Assembly: GCA_020634755.1 (NCBI GenBank)
Contig: JACKBC010000039.1
Span: forward strand, 1 to 64,000
DNA from: Caldilineaceae bacterium
GTDB taxonomy: Bacteria > Chloroflexota > Anaerolineae > Caldilineales > Caldilineaceae
DNA length: 64,000 nt
Direction of reading: 5' to 3'
Below are positions 25,802 through 34,185 of this stretch, piece by piece. Position 1 is the first letter of the stretch. The number at the start of each line of letters is the position of its first letter. Both the position numbers and the translations under genes were made by a program. Below the pieces are notes generated by a model that did no database searches, was not told the origin of the DNA, and saw only the letters and a program-made list of their open reading frames with translations.

Positions 25802-26308
25802 ATGAAAGAATCCAAGCGCTCTCCCGGCAGCGAATGGCTGAAAAACCACCCGCGGCTGCTGGAACTGGCGTATGATAGTTCCAAAGTGTTGCTCAAACGG
25901 TTCTATCCGTTGCTAAAACGGGTGAATCAGCGCGCGACAGAGCGGTTCATGATCTGGAGCGAAAAGCGGGTCAAAGGCTATACCTTTAATTGCCAAATGT
26001 GCGGCCAATGTATCCTGCACAGCACAGGCATGACCTGCCCCATGAACTGCCCCAAAAATCTGCGCAACGGCCCCTGCGGTGGCGTGCGCGCCAACGGCCA
26101 CTGCGAAGTGATTCCGGAAATGCCGTGCGTCTGGGTGCAGGCGTTCGAACGCAGCCAAATGATGGGCGCATACAGCCATGAAATCAAGCTGTTGCAACCG
26201 CCGGTCAACCGTCAATTGCAGGATGGCTCGTCGTGGATTAACATGTTAGAAGGCGTGGATCAGCAGACGCCACCGGGCTGGACGCCGGTAAAGGATTTGA
26301 CCGATTAA
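25802..26308 (+). CDS. metV: MetV-like protein (MTHFR C-terminal, cysteine-rich domain)
   Basis: 168 residues. A dense cysteine region, FNCQMCGQCILHSTGMTCPM then NCPKNLRNGPCGGV, followed by HCEVIPEMPCVWVQAFERS, is characteristic of the methylene-H4folate reductase C-terminal domain. In acetogens MetV carries this domain and forms a complex with MetF in which the cysteines hold an iron-sulfur cluster or zinc. Because a separate metF gene occurs 1.7 kb downstream, this looks like a split MetF/MetV reductase. Here it would probably work in the direction methyl-H4folate to methylene-H4folate, feeding electrons to the cell. N-terminal 50 residues are helical and basic. Confidence 0.85.
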   Translation: MKESKRSPGSEWLKNHPRLLELAYDSSKVLLKRFYPLLKRVNQRATERFMIWSEKRVKGYTFNCQMCGQCILHSTGMTCPMNCPKNLRNGPCGGVRANGHCEVIPEMPCVWVQAFERSQMMGAYSHEIKLLQPPVNRQLQDGSSWINMLEGVDQQTPPGWTPVKDLTD

Positions 26309-26312
26309 AATA

Positions 26313-26882
26313 TGGTACGCGGATTTACGCTGATAAACGCAGATTTTTGTTCTGATTGACCTATTCTGCTTACGAAAGATACCTATCCCTAGGAGAAAGT
26401 CCTCTAATTTCATTGACACAATCAAGGAGATTAAAGTGGCTTTCCAACACGAAAAGACGACTCGTGCTATCATTAACGCTTTCTATACAGTATATAACGC
26501 TCTGGGTTATGGATTTGCAGAAAAGGTATATCAAAACGCAATGGTTTTAGAGCTGAATCGATTGGGTTTGACTGTGGTAAAAGAACATCCAATCAATGTA
26601 TATTATCACAATGAAATTGTCGGAACTTTTTTTGCTGACCTGCTTGTTGATAATGTAGTCATCGTTGAACTCAAGGCTGTCAAAGAATTGGCGCCAGAAC
26701 ATACAGCACAGTTGTTGAATTATTTGAAGGGGTCTATTTTTGAAGTAGGATTGCTACTCAACTTCGGACCTGAAGCTATATTCCAGCGCAAAATCTATAC
26801 AAATGCCAAAAAGGGCAAAATGTCCTGGATGCCGAATTGATTGAGTAAAAAAATCCGCGAAAATTTGCGTTCATCTGCGTAC
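26313..26882. mobile_element. GTACGCGGAT hairpin arms enclosing a GxxExxY gene
   Basis: Left arm 26313-26350 (TGGTACGCGGATTTACGCTG, then ATAAACGCAGATTTTTGT) and right arm 26847-26882 (AATCCGCGAAAATTTGCGTT, then CATCTGCGTAC) are the two halves of a palindromic repeat that occurs without a gene at 26901-27020 and 29106-29182. Here the halves are separated by about 500 bp carrying the GxxExxY gene. That the unit moved as one piece is an inference. Confidence 0.6.
26436..26840 (+). CDS. GxxExxY protein, PD-(D/E)XK nuclease-like
   Basis: 134 residues starting at GTG 26436, with AAGGAG six bases upstream. The name-giving motif is present (GYGFAEKVYQNAMVLELNRL), followed by the nuclease-like core GTFFADLLVDNVVIVELKAV (D...E-x-K) and the HTAQLLNYLKGSIFEVGLLL helix-strand with the conserved N/F-G-P segment. 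Proteins of this family resemble PD-(D/E)XK nucleases; their function is unknown. It breaks the otherwise continuous one-carbon cluster, is more AT-rich than its neighbours, and lies between the two arms of a repeated palindromic element, all signs of separate insertion. Confidence 0.88.
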   Translation: MAFQHEKTTRAIINAFYTVYNALGYGFAEKVYQNAMVLELNRLGLTVVKEHPINVYYHNEIVGTFFADLLVDNVVIVELKAVKELAPEHTAQLLNYLKGSIFEVGLLLNFGPEAIFQRKIYTNAKKGKMSWMPN

Positions 26883-26900
26883 AAAATTTCTGTTCAAAAA

Positions 26901-27020
26901 TGGTACGCTGATTTGCACAGATAAACGCAGATTCTCATCTTGGAAACAACTGACGCTGTTTGAAAAAGACAGTCAAACAGACAAAAAAATCCGCGAAAAT
27001 CTGCGCTCATCCGCGTACCA
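26901..27020. repeat. GTACGCGGAT-type palindromic element, copy without gene
   Basis: Left arm 26901-26936 (TGGTACGCTGATTTGCACAG, then ATAAACGCAGATTCTC) and right arm 26983-27020 (ends CATCCGCGTACCA) flank about 45 bases with no gene. Directly follows the gene-bearing copy; ends 30 bases before the next gene. Confidence 0.8.
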
Positions 27021-27049
27021 TAAATAATACTAAATTTAGGAGAATAAAT

Positions 27050-28003
27050 TTGAATACCGTTGTAAAATCCCCCACCCAAACCGTGCTCATCGGTCCCGAA
27101 CAGCCGTTTGTGATCATTGGCGAGCGCATTAACCCCACCGGACGCAAGCGGCTAGAGGCCGAAATGCTGGCCGGTGACCTGAGCCGGGTGGAGCGCGATG
27201 CGCTAGCCCAAGTGGCGGCCGGCGCACACATTCTAGACATCAACTCGGGTGTGACCAGCATTGAGCCGCACAAGACCGAGCCAGAGCTGATGACGCGCTG
27301 CATTGAGTTGGTGCAGACCATTACCGATGCGCCGCTCTGCATCGACTCCAGCGTGGTGCCGGCGCTGATTGCCGGCATTCAGGCCGCCAAGGGCCGTCCC
27401 ATTGTCAACAGCGTGACCGGCGAAGAAGAGCGGCTGGAGAGCGTGCTGCCGGTGGTGGCCGAATATGACGTGCCGGTCATTGCCATCAGCAATGACGAAT
27501 CGGGCATTAGCTACGACCCCAAAGTGCGCTTTGCCGTGGCCAAGAAGATTGTCAAGCGCGCCGAAAGCTACGGCATCAAACCGCAAGACGTGATCATCGA
27601 CCCGCTGGCCATGCCGATCGGCGCCGTGCGTACGGCGGGCATCGATCTCTTTACCATTGTGCGCATGGTGCGTGAAGAACTGGGCTGCAACACGGTCTGC
27701 GGCGCTTCCAACATTAGCTTTGGCTTGCCCAATCGCGCCGCCATCAACAGCGCCTTTGTGCCCATGGCCATGGCTGCCGGCATGACCTGCGCCATTACCA
27801 ATCCGCTGGAGAAAGAGATTCGCCACGCCGTCTACGCCGCCGATGTGCTCATGGGCAACGACCAGGACTGCATGCGCTATCTAGCCGCCATGCGTGAGGC
27901 AGAAGCCGATGCGTCGGGCAGCACATCGGCGGGAGATGATCGCCGCGCCGCTCGCGCCGCCCGTCGTGCGTCCCGGCGCGAACGCTTGTCTGGCAATGAG
28001 TAG
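27050..28003 (+). CDS. methyltetrahydrofolate:corrinoid methyltransferase, MtrH/AcsE/MetH pterin-binding family
   Basis: 317 residues. A pterin-binding TIM-barrel: FVIIGERINPTGRKRLEAEM, AGAHILDINSGVTSIEP, ITDAPLCIDSSVVPALIAG, VNSVTGEEERLESVLPVVA, and DVIIDPLAMPIGAVRTAGID with CGASNISFGLPNRAAINSAF. These enzymes exchange a methyl group between H4folate and a corrinoid protein. With the MttB and MttC homologues, it should place the first betaine methyl group on H4folate. Start assigned at TTG 27050 with TTTAGGAG seven bases upstream; codons further 5' lie in a repeat. The C-terminal 25 residues are Arg/Ala-rich (RRAARAARRASRRERLSGNE). Confidence 0.92.
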   Translation: MNTVVKSPTQTVLIGPEQPFVIIGERINPTGRKRLEAEMLAGDLSRVERDALAQVAAGAHILDINSGVTSIEPHKTEPELMTRCIELVQTITDAPLCIDSSVVPALIAGIQAAKGRPIVNSVTGEEERLESVLPVVAEYDVPVIAISNDESGISYDPKVRFAVAKKIVKRAESYGIKPQDVIIDPLAMPIGAVRTAGIDLFTIVRMVREELGCNTVCGASNISFGLPNRAAINSAFVPMAMAAGMTCAITNPLEKEIRHAVYAADVLMGNDQDCMRYLAAMREAEADASGSTSAGDDRRAARAARRASRRERLSGNE

Positions 28004-28031
28004 GGGTAATTCAGAATAAGGTTTACAAATT

Positions 28032-29084
28032 ATGCACAAAAACGGCCAATTTGACCTGCCGGACGTAAACCGACTTTCCCATTTGCCGCAAGCCCCCACT
28101 GACCCAACGCAGCCCATACGCGCCAACAGCCGTTTGGAGCGGGTGCTGCGTTCGGGCCGCTTTGCCGTTACCGCCGAGCTGAATGCGCCGGACAGCGCCG
28201 ACCCCGAAGATGTGTATAAAAATGCGCTGGTGCTGGCGGAAGTCTGCGACGCCATCAACGCCACTGACGGCTCCGGGGCCAATTGCCACATGAGCAGCCT
28301 GGCCTGTTGCGCGCTGCTCACTCGCGCTGGCTACGAGCCGGTGCTGCAAATTAGCTGCCGCGACCGCAACCGCATTGCCATCCAGGGCGACATTTTGGGG
28401 GCGGCCGCGCTGGGCATCAAAAATGTGATGTGTCTGACCGGCGATGACGTGACCGCTGGCGATCAGCCCGAAGCCAAGCGCGTCTTTGACTTTGACTGCA
28501 TGCATCTGCTGCACACGGCGCGCATCATGCGCGACCGCGGCGTCTTTTTGAGCGGTCGGGCCATCACCACCAAACCGCGGCTCTTTTTGGGCGCTGCGGC
28601 CAATCCCTTTGTGCCGCCATTCGATTGGCGTCCGCAGCGACTGGCCAAAAAGATCGAAGCAGGCGCTGACTTTATCCAAACCCAATACTGTTTTGACATG
28701 CCGCGCCTGCACCAATATATGCAGCGCGTGCGCGATCTTGGGCTACACGAAAAGGTTTTCATTCTGGTGGGTGTGGGTCCGCTGCGTTCGGAAAAAGTGG
28801 CGGAATTTATGCGGACCAAAGTACCCGGCGTCTGGATTCCCGATCCGGTGGTCGAACGCTTGGCACAGACGCCCCAAAAACAAAAAGCCGAAGTGGGTAA
28901 GCAGATCTGCATCGAGTTGATCCAGCAGATTCGCCAAATCGAAGGCGTCCACGGCGTTCACATTATGGCCTATCGCCAGGAGAAAACCGTGGCCGAAATT
29001 GTGCAGCGGGCGGGGCTGCTGCCCAGGGCGCGAGTGCGAGCGGAAACGCGCGCCCCCATTCCGTCAGCCTTGGTGGAATCATGA
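28032..29084 (+). CDS. metF: methylenetetrahydrofolate reductase
   Basis: 350 residues, MTHFR TIM barrel with FAD site. Key segments: GRFAVTAELNAPDSADPEDV (with the conserved E), DGSGANCHMSSLACCALLTR, ISCRDRNRIAIQGDILGAAA, NVMCLTGDD, GADFIQTQYCFDMPRLHQYM, and HIMAYRQEKTVAEIV. Interconverts 5,10-methylene-H4folate and 5-methyl-H4folate. In this cluster the likely direction is oxidation of methyl-H4folate formed by the methyltransferase 28 bases upstream. It works perhaps with the separate MetV-like protein at 25802. About 50-60 residues longer than E. coli MetF (296 residues). Confidence 0.93.
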   Translation: MHKNGQFDLPDVNRLSHLPQAPTDPTQPIRANSRLERVLRSGRFAVTAELNAPDSADPEDVYKNALVLAEVCDAINATDGSGANCHMSSLACCALLTRAGYEPVLQISCRDRNRIAIQGDILGAAALGIKNVMCLTGDDVTAGDQPEAKRVFDFDCMHLLHTARIMRDRGVFLSGRAITTKPRLFLGAAANPFVPPFDWRPQRLAKKIEAGADFIQTQYCFDMPRLHQYMQRVRDLGLHEKVFILVGVGPLRSEKVAEFMRTKVPGVWIPDPVVERLAQTPQKQKAEVGKQICIELIQQIRQIEGVHGVHIMAYRQEKTVAEIVQRAGLLPRARVRAETRAPIPSALVES

Positions 29085-29105
29085 TGGATGTTCGAAAATA
29101 AGATT

Positions 29106-29182
29106 GGGTACGCGGATTCACACGGACAAACGCTGATTTTCCCTTAAGCGAATCCGTGATCATCTGCGTAAATCAGCGTACA
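29106..29182. repeat. GTACGCGGAT-type palindromic element
   Basis: GGTACGCGGATTCACACGGA at the left end and ATCTGCGTAAATCAGCGTAC at the right end form an imperfect inverted repeat about 77 bp long, with inner arms ...CGCTGATTTT / AAGCGAATCCG. Lies between metF and a GNAT gene. Several similar but weaker stretches occur, for example near 7270-7305 and 34100-34155. Confidence 0.8.
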
Positions 29183-29218
29183 ATTTCTAAGATGCCCTTA
29201 TTACCAATAATGTCTATT

Positions 29219-29656
29219 ATGGAATCATCGAATCTGCCAGAACAACCGTTGATCATCGAAACGGAAATCCCGCCTAGCGATCTCCGTTTCTTGGAAGATC
29301 AGATCAATCAATACAACATTCAAACCACCGGTTTTACCGATTACAGACCGCTGGCTGCTTTTGTGCATAATGCGCAAAACGACCTGATTGCGGGAATTTC
29401 TGGCTTTACGTGGGGCGGCTGTTGCGAGATTCAATTTCTGTGGGTTCATGTAGATTATCGCCACATGGGGTTTGGGCGGCAGCTGCTGGCCGCTGCGGAA
29501 GCAGAAGCGTTCAACCGGCAATGCGGCATAGTCGTATTGAACACACATAGCTTTCAAGCGCCGGCATTTTATCAGAAGCTGGGCTATACGATCACCGGCA
29601 TTGACGAGGATTATCCAGCCGGTCACCGCCAATATCATCTGCAAAAGCGATTGTAA
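29219..29656 (+). CDS. GNAT-family N-acetyltransferase
   Basis: 145 residues from ATG 29219; ATGs at 29192 and 29210 are equally possible because no clear ribosome site is visible. Motif A of the fold: IQFLWVHVDYRHMGFGRQLL, followed by IVVLNTHSFQAPAFYQKLGY, the usual end of a single-domain GNAT enzyme. Acetyl donor is acetyl-CoA; substrate unknown. It follows metF but is separated by a hairpin repeat, so it need not belong to the one-carbon module. The downstream array of 45-bp repeats starts 15 bases after its stop. Confidence 0.85.
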   Translation: MESSNLPEQPLIIETEIPPSDLRFLEDQINQYNIQTTGFTDYRPLAAFVHNAQNDLIAGISGFTWGGCCEIQFLWVHVDYRHMGFGRQLLAAAEAEAFNRQCGIVVLNTHSFQAPAFYQKLGYTITGIDEDYPAGHRQYHLQKRL

Positions 29657-29670
29657 CGTTTGACTACACA

Positions 29671-29895
29671 GGTTATTTGTTAACTCTGTGCTGCGCACAA
29701 CCGTCAATTTGCCAGGGTTATTTGTTAACTCTGTGCTGCGCACAACCGTCAATTTGCCAGGGTTATTTGTTAACTCTGTGCTGCGCACAACCGTCAATAT
29801 GTCAGGGTTATTTGTTAACTCTGTGCTGCGCACAACCGTCAATTTGCCAGGGTTATTTGTTAACTCTGTGCTGCGCACAACCGTTAACATGCCAG
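29671..29895. repeat. five tandem copies of a 45-bp repeat
   Basis: Units begin at 29671, 29716, 29761, 29806 and 29851; each reads GGTTATTTGTTAACTCTGTG, then CTGCGCACAACCGTCAATTT and GCCAG, with a few changes in units 3 and 5. Each unit contains the hairpin TGTGC-TGC-GCACA. The CTCTGTGC...CACAACCG core is shared with the 34-bp array at 1720-1819. Because 45 is divisible by 3 and no stop occurs, the frame of the next gene remains open through the whole array. Confidence 0.95.
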
Positions 29896-29906
29896 GATGC
29901 AAAGAG

Positions 29907-30392
29907 ATGACGATGATTGATATCAACCAGCTCAAAATTCGCCGCATGGAAATGCAGGACATCGAGCCGGTGGCGCAAGCCTTCGCCCATATGAACAAGA
30001 CACAAGAACAATATGAGCAATATTGGCAAGAGCATGTGGCGGGCACGCGAGTAACCTTGGTTGCGGAACTGGCGGGATCCATCGTGGGATACACCAATGT
30101 CATATGGGAACCCGACTACGCATCATTTCGGCGGCAAGGCATCCCCGAAATCAACGATATGAACGTGGTAGCCCCCTTGCGCTGCCGTGGCATTGGCACC
30201 CAAATGATTGCCGCGGCGGAACAGGTCGTGCAGCAAGCGGGCAAGGCGGTCATCGGGATTGGCGTTGGGGTCACACCGGATTACGAGATTGCGCAAGGGT
30301 TATATCCCAAACTTGGCTATGTTGCGGATGGCACAGGCATTCACCCTGATGAGTGGGGAGGCTGCACCTATGCAACCAAGCGCTTGGCGTAA
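29907..30392 (+). CDS. GNAT-family N-acetyltransferase
   Basis: 161 residues from ATG 29907 (ATG 29913 is an alternative). Motif A: INDMNVVAPLRCRGIGTQMI followed by AAAEQVVQQAGKAVIGIGVG and AQGLYPKLGYVADGTG, matching single-domain GNAT enzymes. Substrate unknown. The reading frame is open upstream through the five 45-bp repeats to a GTG at 29688, which would add about 73 residues of a 15-residue repeat (LRTTVNLPGLFVNS type); this looks like a by-product of the repeat length and is not favoured. It is not similar enough to the GNAT protein at 29219 to be a recent duplicate. Confidence 0.83.
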   Translation: MTMIDINQLKIRRMEMQDIEPVAQAFAHMNKTQEQYEQYWQEHVAGTRVTLVAELAGSIVGYTNVIWEPDYASFRRQGIPEINDMNVVAPLRCRGIGTQMIAAAEQVVQQAGKAVIGIGVGVTPDYEIAQGLYPKLGYVADGTGIHPDEWGGCTYATKRLA

Positions 30393-30539
30393 ATATCCTA
30401 GCGCCCGCAACCGCAGTTGAACAGGTGCGACGTACTTTGGACGTGAGTTGTGCCTCTAGACATATATCTCAAATGCGCACCTTCTAAATTGGTCGTTCTC
30501 ATCGCAAGTTATCATTACAAAACGCGGCGGAGATGATTT

Positions 30540-31727
30540 ATGCAAACCCACTTTGAATACATTGTCCTCGGCTGTGGCGGCATTGGCAGCGCCGCCCTCT
30601 ATTGGCTCTCCCGACGCGCCGGGGCGGATGTGTTGGGCATTGAGCAGTTTCAGCTCTTCCACCACAACGGCGGTTCGCAGGATCGCTCGCGCATTATCCG
30701 CTACTACTATCACAAAGACCCGTACGCCCGCCTCATGCCCCACGCCTATGACGCCTGGGCCACCGTGGCCGCAGAATCAAGCGTGCCGGTGGTGACAAAA
30801 ACCGGCGGCGTGATCATTGTGCAGAAAGGCAGCGCACAGCAGGCCACGGTGGAGCGCTACGCCGAATCGCTAAGCGCCATTGATGCCGCGCGCGGCGTCA
30901 CCTTTGAGTGGCTGGGCAATGATGAACTGGCCTATCGCTATCCCCAATTTCGGCCCCCATATGAAGTCAAAGTCTGCTATCAGCAGGACACGGGCATTGC
31001 CGACCCGTTGCGCGGCAACGCGGCGCACATTGGCCTGGCTCGCGGCTATGGCGCCACCATTTTGGAACAATGTGCAGTTGAGCAGGTACAGGCCGACGCG
31101 GACGGCGTGACGGTTACCACGGCGCACGGCGTTTTCCACGGGCGGCGGTTGATTGTAGCCGCCGGCGCCTGGAGCAATCAAGCGCTGGCCGGCCTGGGCT
31201 TTCAGATGCCATTGACCGTGACGCAAGAGCAGGTGACCTATTTTGCCACGCCCTATTTGAAAGAGTTTGCCATCGGCGCCTTTCCGGTCTTTCAGTGGAA
31301 GACCGATACCAACATTTACGGTTTTCCCATTTACGGCGAAGTGGCCACCAAAGCCGCCATCGATGGCTCGGGCGCTGAAGTTACGGCCACCACGCGCACC
31401 TTTGAGCCCAATCGGGAGCGCGAAGCGCAATTGGAGACATGGCTGACCGAGCACATCCCCCATTTTGTGGGACCCAAGCTTTATACCAAAACCTGCCTCT
31501 ACACCATGCCGCCGGACCGAGACTTTGTGCTCGACAGCCTGCCCGCGCACCCCAATGTTTTGGTGGCTATTGGGGCCGGCCACGCCTACAAATTTGCCAG
31601 CTTTCTGGGCCGCACGCTCAGCGAACTGGCTATTGACGGCGCGACGCCGCACGATATCTCGCACATCACCATTCAGCGGCCCGCCATTTTGACGCCGGAG
31701 ACGGCGGTGCTGGAGACGTATCGATGA
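30540..31727 (+). CDS. sarcosine oxidase / N-methyl amino acid oxidase family
   Basis: 395 residues, normal length for monomeric sarcosine oxidase or N-methyltryptophan oxidase (SolA). FAD motif FEYIVLGCGGIGSAALYWLS at the N-terminus; LGIEQFQLFHHNGGSQDRSR; IVAAGAWSNQALAGLGFQMP; and C319 in YTKTCLYTMPPDRDFVLDSL at the position of the covalent-FAD cysteine, followed by AIGAGHAYKFASFLGRTLSE. Oxidises a secondary N-methyl amine to imine with H2O2 formation in the oxidase branch. A distant paralogue of the protein at 21207, which suggests different substrates in the same module (for example sarcosine versus another N-methyl amino acid). Confidence 0.9.
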   Translation: MQTHFEYIVLGCGGIGSAALYWLSRRAGADVLGIEQFQLFHHNGGSQDRSRIIRYYYHKDPYARLMPHAYDAWATVAAESSVPVVTKTGGVIIVQKGSAQQATVERYAESLSAIDAARGVTFEWLGNDELAYRYPQFRPPYEVKVCYQQDTGIADPLRGNAAHIGLARGYGATILEQCAVEQVQADADGVTVTTAHGVFHGRRLIVAAGAWSNQALAGLGFQMPLTVTQEQVTYFATPYLKEFAIGAFPVFQWKTDTNIYGFPIYGEVATKAAIDGSGAEVTATTRTFEPNREREAQLETWLTEHIPHFVGPKLYTKTCLYTMPPDRDFVLDSLPAHPNVLVAIGAGHAYKFASFLGRTLSELAIDGATPHDISHITIQRPAILTPETAVLETYR

Positions 31728-31916
31728 GGCTGTTGCGTGGTGCGTGGTGCGTGAACCGGTTGAGAAATTTGTTGGATTGCAACGGCCCAGATTGGTTTAC
31801 AAAATTGAAGGGGCAATTCTGTCCTGCGTAGGCTTACCATTACCACATCTTTCTTGCCCCGAGTGGAGGCCAGGTGCGTCGCACACGGGTAGACGCGGAC
31901 GATTCTCGTGGACAGC

Positions 31917-31979
31917 GTGCGACGCACCGGTCACAAACCGATCTGTTTGGCCTGATGCTCTGCGACCGGTGCGACGCAC
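31917..31979. repeat. GTGCGACGCACCGGTC inverted repeat in a 509-bp gap
   Basis: Arms at 31917-31932 and 31964-31979 pair with one mismatch. Further GTGCGTCGCAC-like words occur at 31873-31885 and, as a perfect hairpin, at 60127-60159. The remainder of 31728-32236 holds no supportable gene; it contains GGTGCGTGGTGCGTG and ACGCACCACGCAATACCC low-complexity words that recur elsewhere in the window. Confidence 0.7.
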
Positions 31980-32236
31980 AGATCCATTCGTCCCACGTGT
32001 GGGTAAAGCTTAGCCTGCGCAGGGCGGGTTTCCTTACTCGCCGTCTTTGGTCGCCGAGACCAATTCGTTCGTTGTCGAGCAGATGGCGATTTAGGAAAAT
32101 CGCCCTACAATCAGATACTCGCCACACAACCAGAAACTGAACCGGTACACGCACCACGCAATACCCAATACGGCAACAAACAAGTCACCATTTATCGAAT
32201 ATAACTCGTGTTCCATACCGACAAAGGAGTCACCAT

Positions 32237-33946
32237 TTGACCACCAAACCCGTACCAAGCGACATTGATATTGCGCAAGCCGCCACGCTGCAACCCATTG
32301 AGGCCATTGCCGAGAAGATGGGCTTGAGCCGCAGCGATATTGAGCTGTATGGCGAAAGCATGGCCAAGATCAAGCTGGAGAGTGTTGAGAAATTATCAGC
32401 GCGTCCCAACGCCAAATATGTGGTGGTGACGGCCATTACGCCCACGCCGCTGGGCGAGGGCAAATCGACCACCACCGTGGGACTGGGCCAGGGCATGCAC
32501 CACATTGGCAAGACGGCCACCATTGCCATTCGGCAGCCCTCGCAGGGGCCCACGTTTGGCATCAAAGGCGGCGCGGCCGGCGGCGGCTATAGCCAGGTGG
32601 TGCCCATGGAGCAGTTCAATCTGCACATGACCGGCGACATCCATGCCGTGACTGCGGCCAACAACCTGCTGGCCGCCATGATCGACAACCACATCTATCA
32701 GGGCAACGAGCTGGACATTGATCCCTATGCCATTACGTGGCGGCGCGTGCTAGACGTGAGCGATCGCGACCTGCGCAACATAATTTCTGGCCTGGGCAAC
32801 AAAGGCGACGGTCGTCCGCGCCAAGCTGGCTTTGACATCAGCGTGGCCAGCGAAGTCATGGCCATTCTGGCGCTGACCACCAGTCTGGCCGATATGCGTA
32901 AACGCTTTGGCCGCATTGTAATTGGGCAGAGCAGCAAGCGCGCGCCGGTCACCGCCGAAGACCTCAAAGCGGCGGGCGCCATGACGGTGCTCATGAAAGA
33001 AGCCATCAAGCCCAATCTGTTCCAGACGCTGGAAAATACGCCGGCGCTGGTCCACGCCGGGCCCTTTGCCAACATTGCCCACGGCAACAGCTCGATTCTG
33101 GCCGACCAAATTGGCATCAAAACGGCCGATTACCTGATTACCGAGGCCGGTTTTGGCGCCGACATTGGCGCGGAAAAGTTTTTCAACATCAAATGTCGCT
33201 ACAGCGGGCTGCGGCCTGACGCGGCCGTGGTGGTGGCCACCGTGCGCGCGCTCAAGCTGCACACGGGCCAGTATCGCGTGGTGCCCGGCAAGCCGCTGCC
33301 CGAAGAGATGCTCAAGGAGAATCCCGACGATGTGCGCGAAGGCGCGTCCAACTTGCGCAAGCAGGTGGAGAACATGCGTCGTCACGGCGTTAGCCCGGTG
33401 ATTTGCGTCAACCATTTTGCCAGCGATTTCCAGAGCGAGGTGGACGCCATTTTCGCCGTGGCCCAGGAGATGGGCGTGCGCTGCGCCCTGGCCAACCATT
33501 GGGCCGAAGGCGGCGCCGGCGCCACCGATTTGGCCAAAGCGGTGGTGGAGGCGGCGGAAGAGCCAACCGATTTTCAATTTTTGTATGAATTGGAGCAGCC
33601 CATCAAGGACAAAATTGAAATTTTGGCCAAAGAAATTTATGGCGCCGGCGAGGTGGTGTACGAATCCAAAGCCAATACGCAAATTCGCCAATATGAAAAA
33701 GCGGGCTTTGGCAACTTGCCCATCTGCATGGCCAAGACGCATTTGAGCCTTTCCGCCGACCCCAGCTTAAAGGGCGCGCCCACCGGTTTTACCTTCCCCA
33801 TTCGCGAGGTGCGGGCCAGCGTGGGCGCCGGCTTTATCTATCCGCTGGCGGGCGAGATGCGCACCATGCCCGGCCTACCCAGCAGCCCCGCCGCCGAACG
33901 GGTGGACATTGACTTAGAAACGGGCCGCGTGGTTGGGCTATTTTAA
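32237..33946 (+). CDS. fhs: formate-tetrahydrofolate ligase
   Basis: 569 residues. The ATP-binding loop is seen in AITPTPLGEGKSTTTVGLGQ, followed by GIKGGAAGGGYSQVVPMEQF, HMTGDIHAVTAANNLLAAMI, GFGADIGAEKFFNIKCRYSG and VREVRASVGAGFIYPLAGE-like end segments, all hallmarks of Fhs. It joins formate, ATP and H4folate; when C1 units are produced, as here from methyl groups, it can run backwards and yield ATP and formate. Start is TTG at 32237 with AAAGGAG seven bases upstream; no in-frame ATG fits better. Somewhat longer than the 555-residue clostridial enzyme. Belongs to the demethylation module. Confidence 0.96.
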   Translation: MTTKPVPSDIDIAQAATLQPIEAIAEKMGLSRSDIELYGESMAKIKLESVEKLSARPNAKYVVVTAITPTPLGEGKSTTTVGLGQGMHHIGKTATIAIRQPSQGPTFGIKGGAAGGGYSQVVPMEQFNLHMTGDIHAVTAANNLLAAMIDNHIYQGNELDIDPYAITWRRVLDVSDRDLRNIISGLGNKGDGRPRQAGFDISVASEVMAILALTTSLADMRKRFGRIVIGQSSKRAPVTAEDLKAAGAMTVLMKEAIKPNLFQTLENTPALVHAGPFANIAHGNSSILADQIGIKTADYLITEAGFGADIGAEKFFNIKCRYSGLRPDAAVVVATVRALKLHTGQYRVVPGKPLPEEMLKENPDDVREGASNLRKQVENMRRHGVSPVICVNHFASDFQSEVDAIFAVAQEMGVRCALANHWAEGGAGATDLAKAVVEAAEEPTDFQFLYELEQPIKDKIEILAKEIYGAGEVVYESKANTQIRQYEKAGFGNLPICMAKTHLSLSADPSLKGAPTGFTFPIREVRASVGAGFIYPLAGEMRTMPGLPSSPAAERVDIDLETGRVVGLF

Positions 33947-34185
33947 GATTTTGGTTTACCATATTTACTTTGTAATCACGACGTACGCAGCGCCCGTGGC
34001 TCGCCAGGAGGGTTGCAACCAGAAACCAGGTTTCTATGCCAAACCACTTCGTTAAATGTACACTAGGCTTGCGTAACTCCAGGTAATGTGAGTTTGATCA
34101 ACAATTTACGCAGATTCATCTGATTACATTTGGGCCGTCTGCGCATTTTGTAAAGCTATTTTCTATTTCGGTAGGAGCAATCATT

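Noticed and set aside
29671..29895. CRISPR array
   Set aside because: Units follow each other without unique spacers; simple tandem repeat. The same holds for 1720-1819.
29225..30103. Minus-strand open frame of 292 codons across the 45-bp array
   Set aside because: Open only because the repeat length is divisible by three and overlaps two GNAT genes on the other strand.
30450..30530. Riboswitch upstream of the sarcosine-oxidase-like gene
   Set aside because: No recognisable glycine, cobalamin or THF riboswitch core; only weak inverted words.
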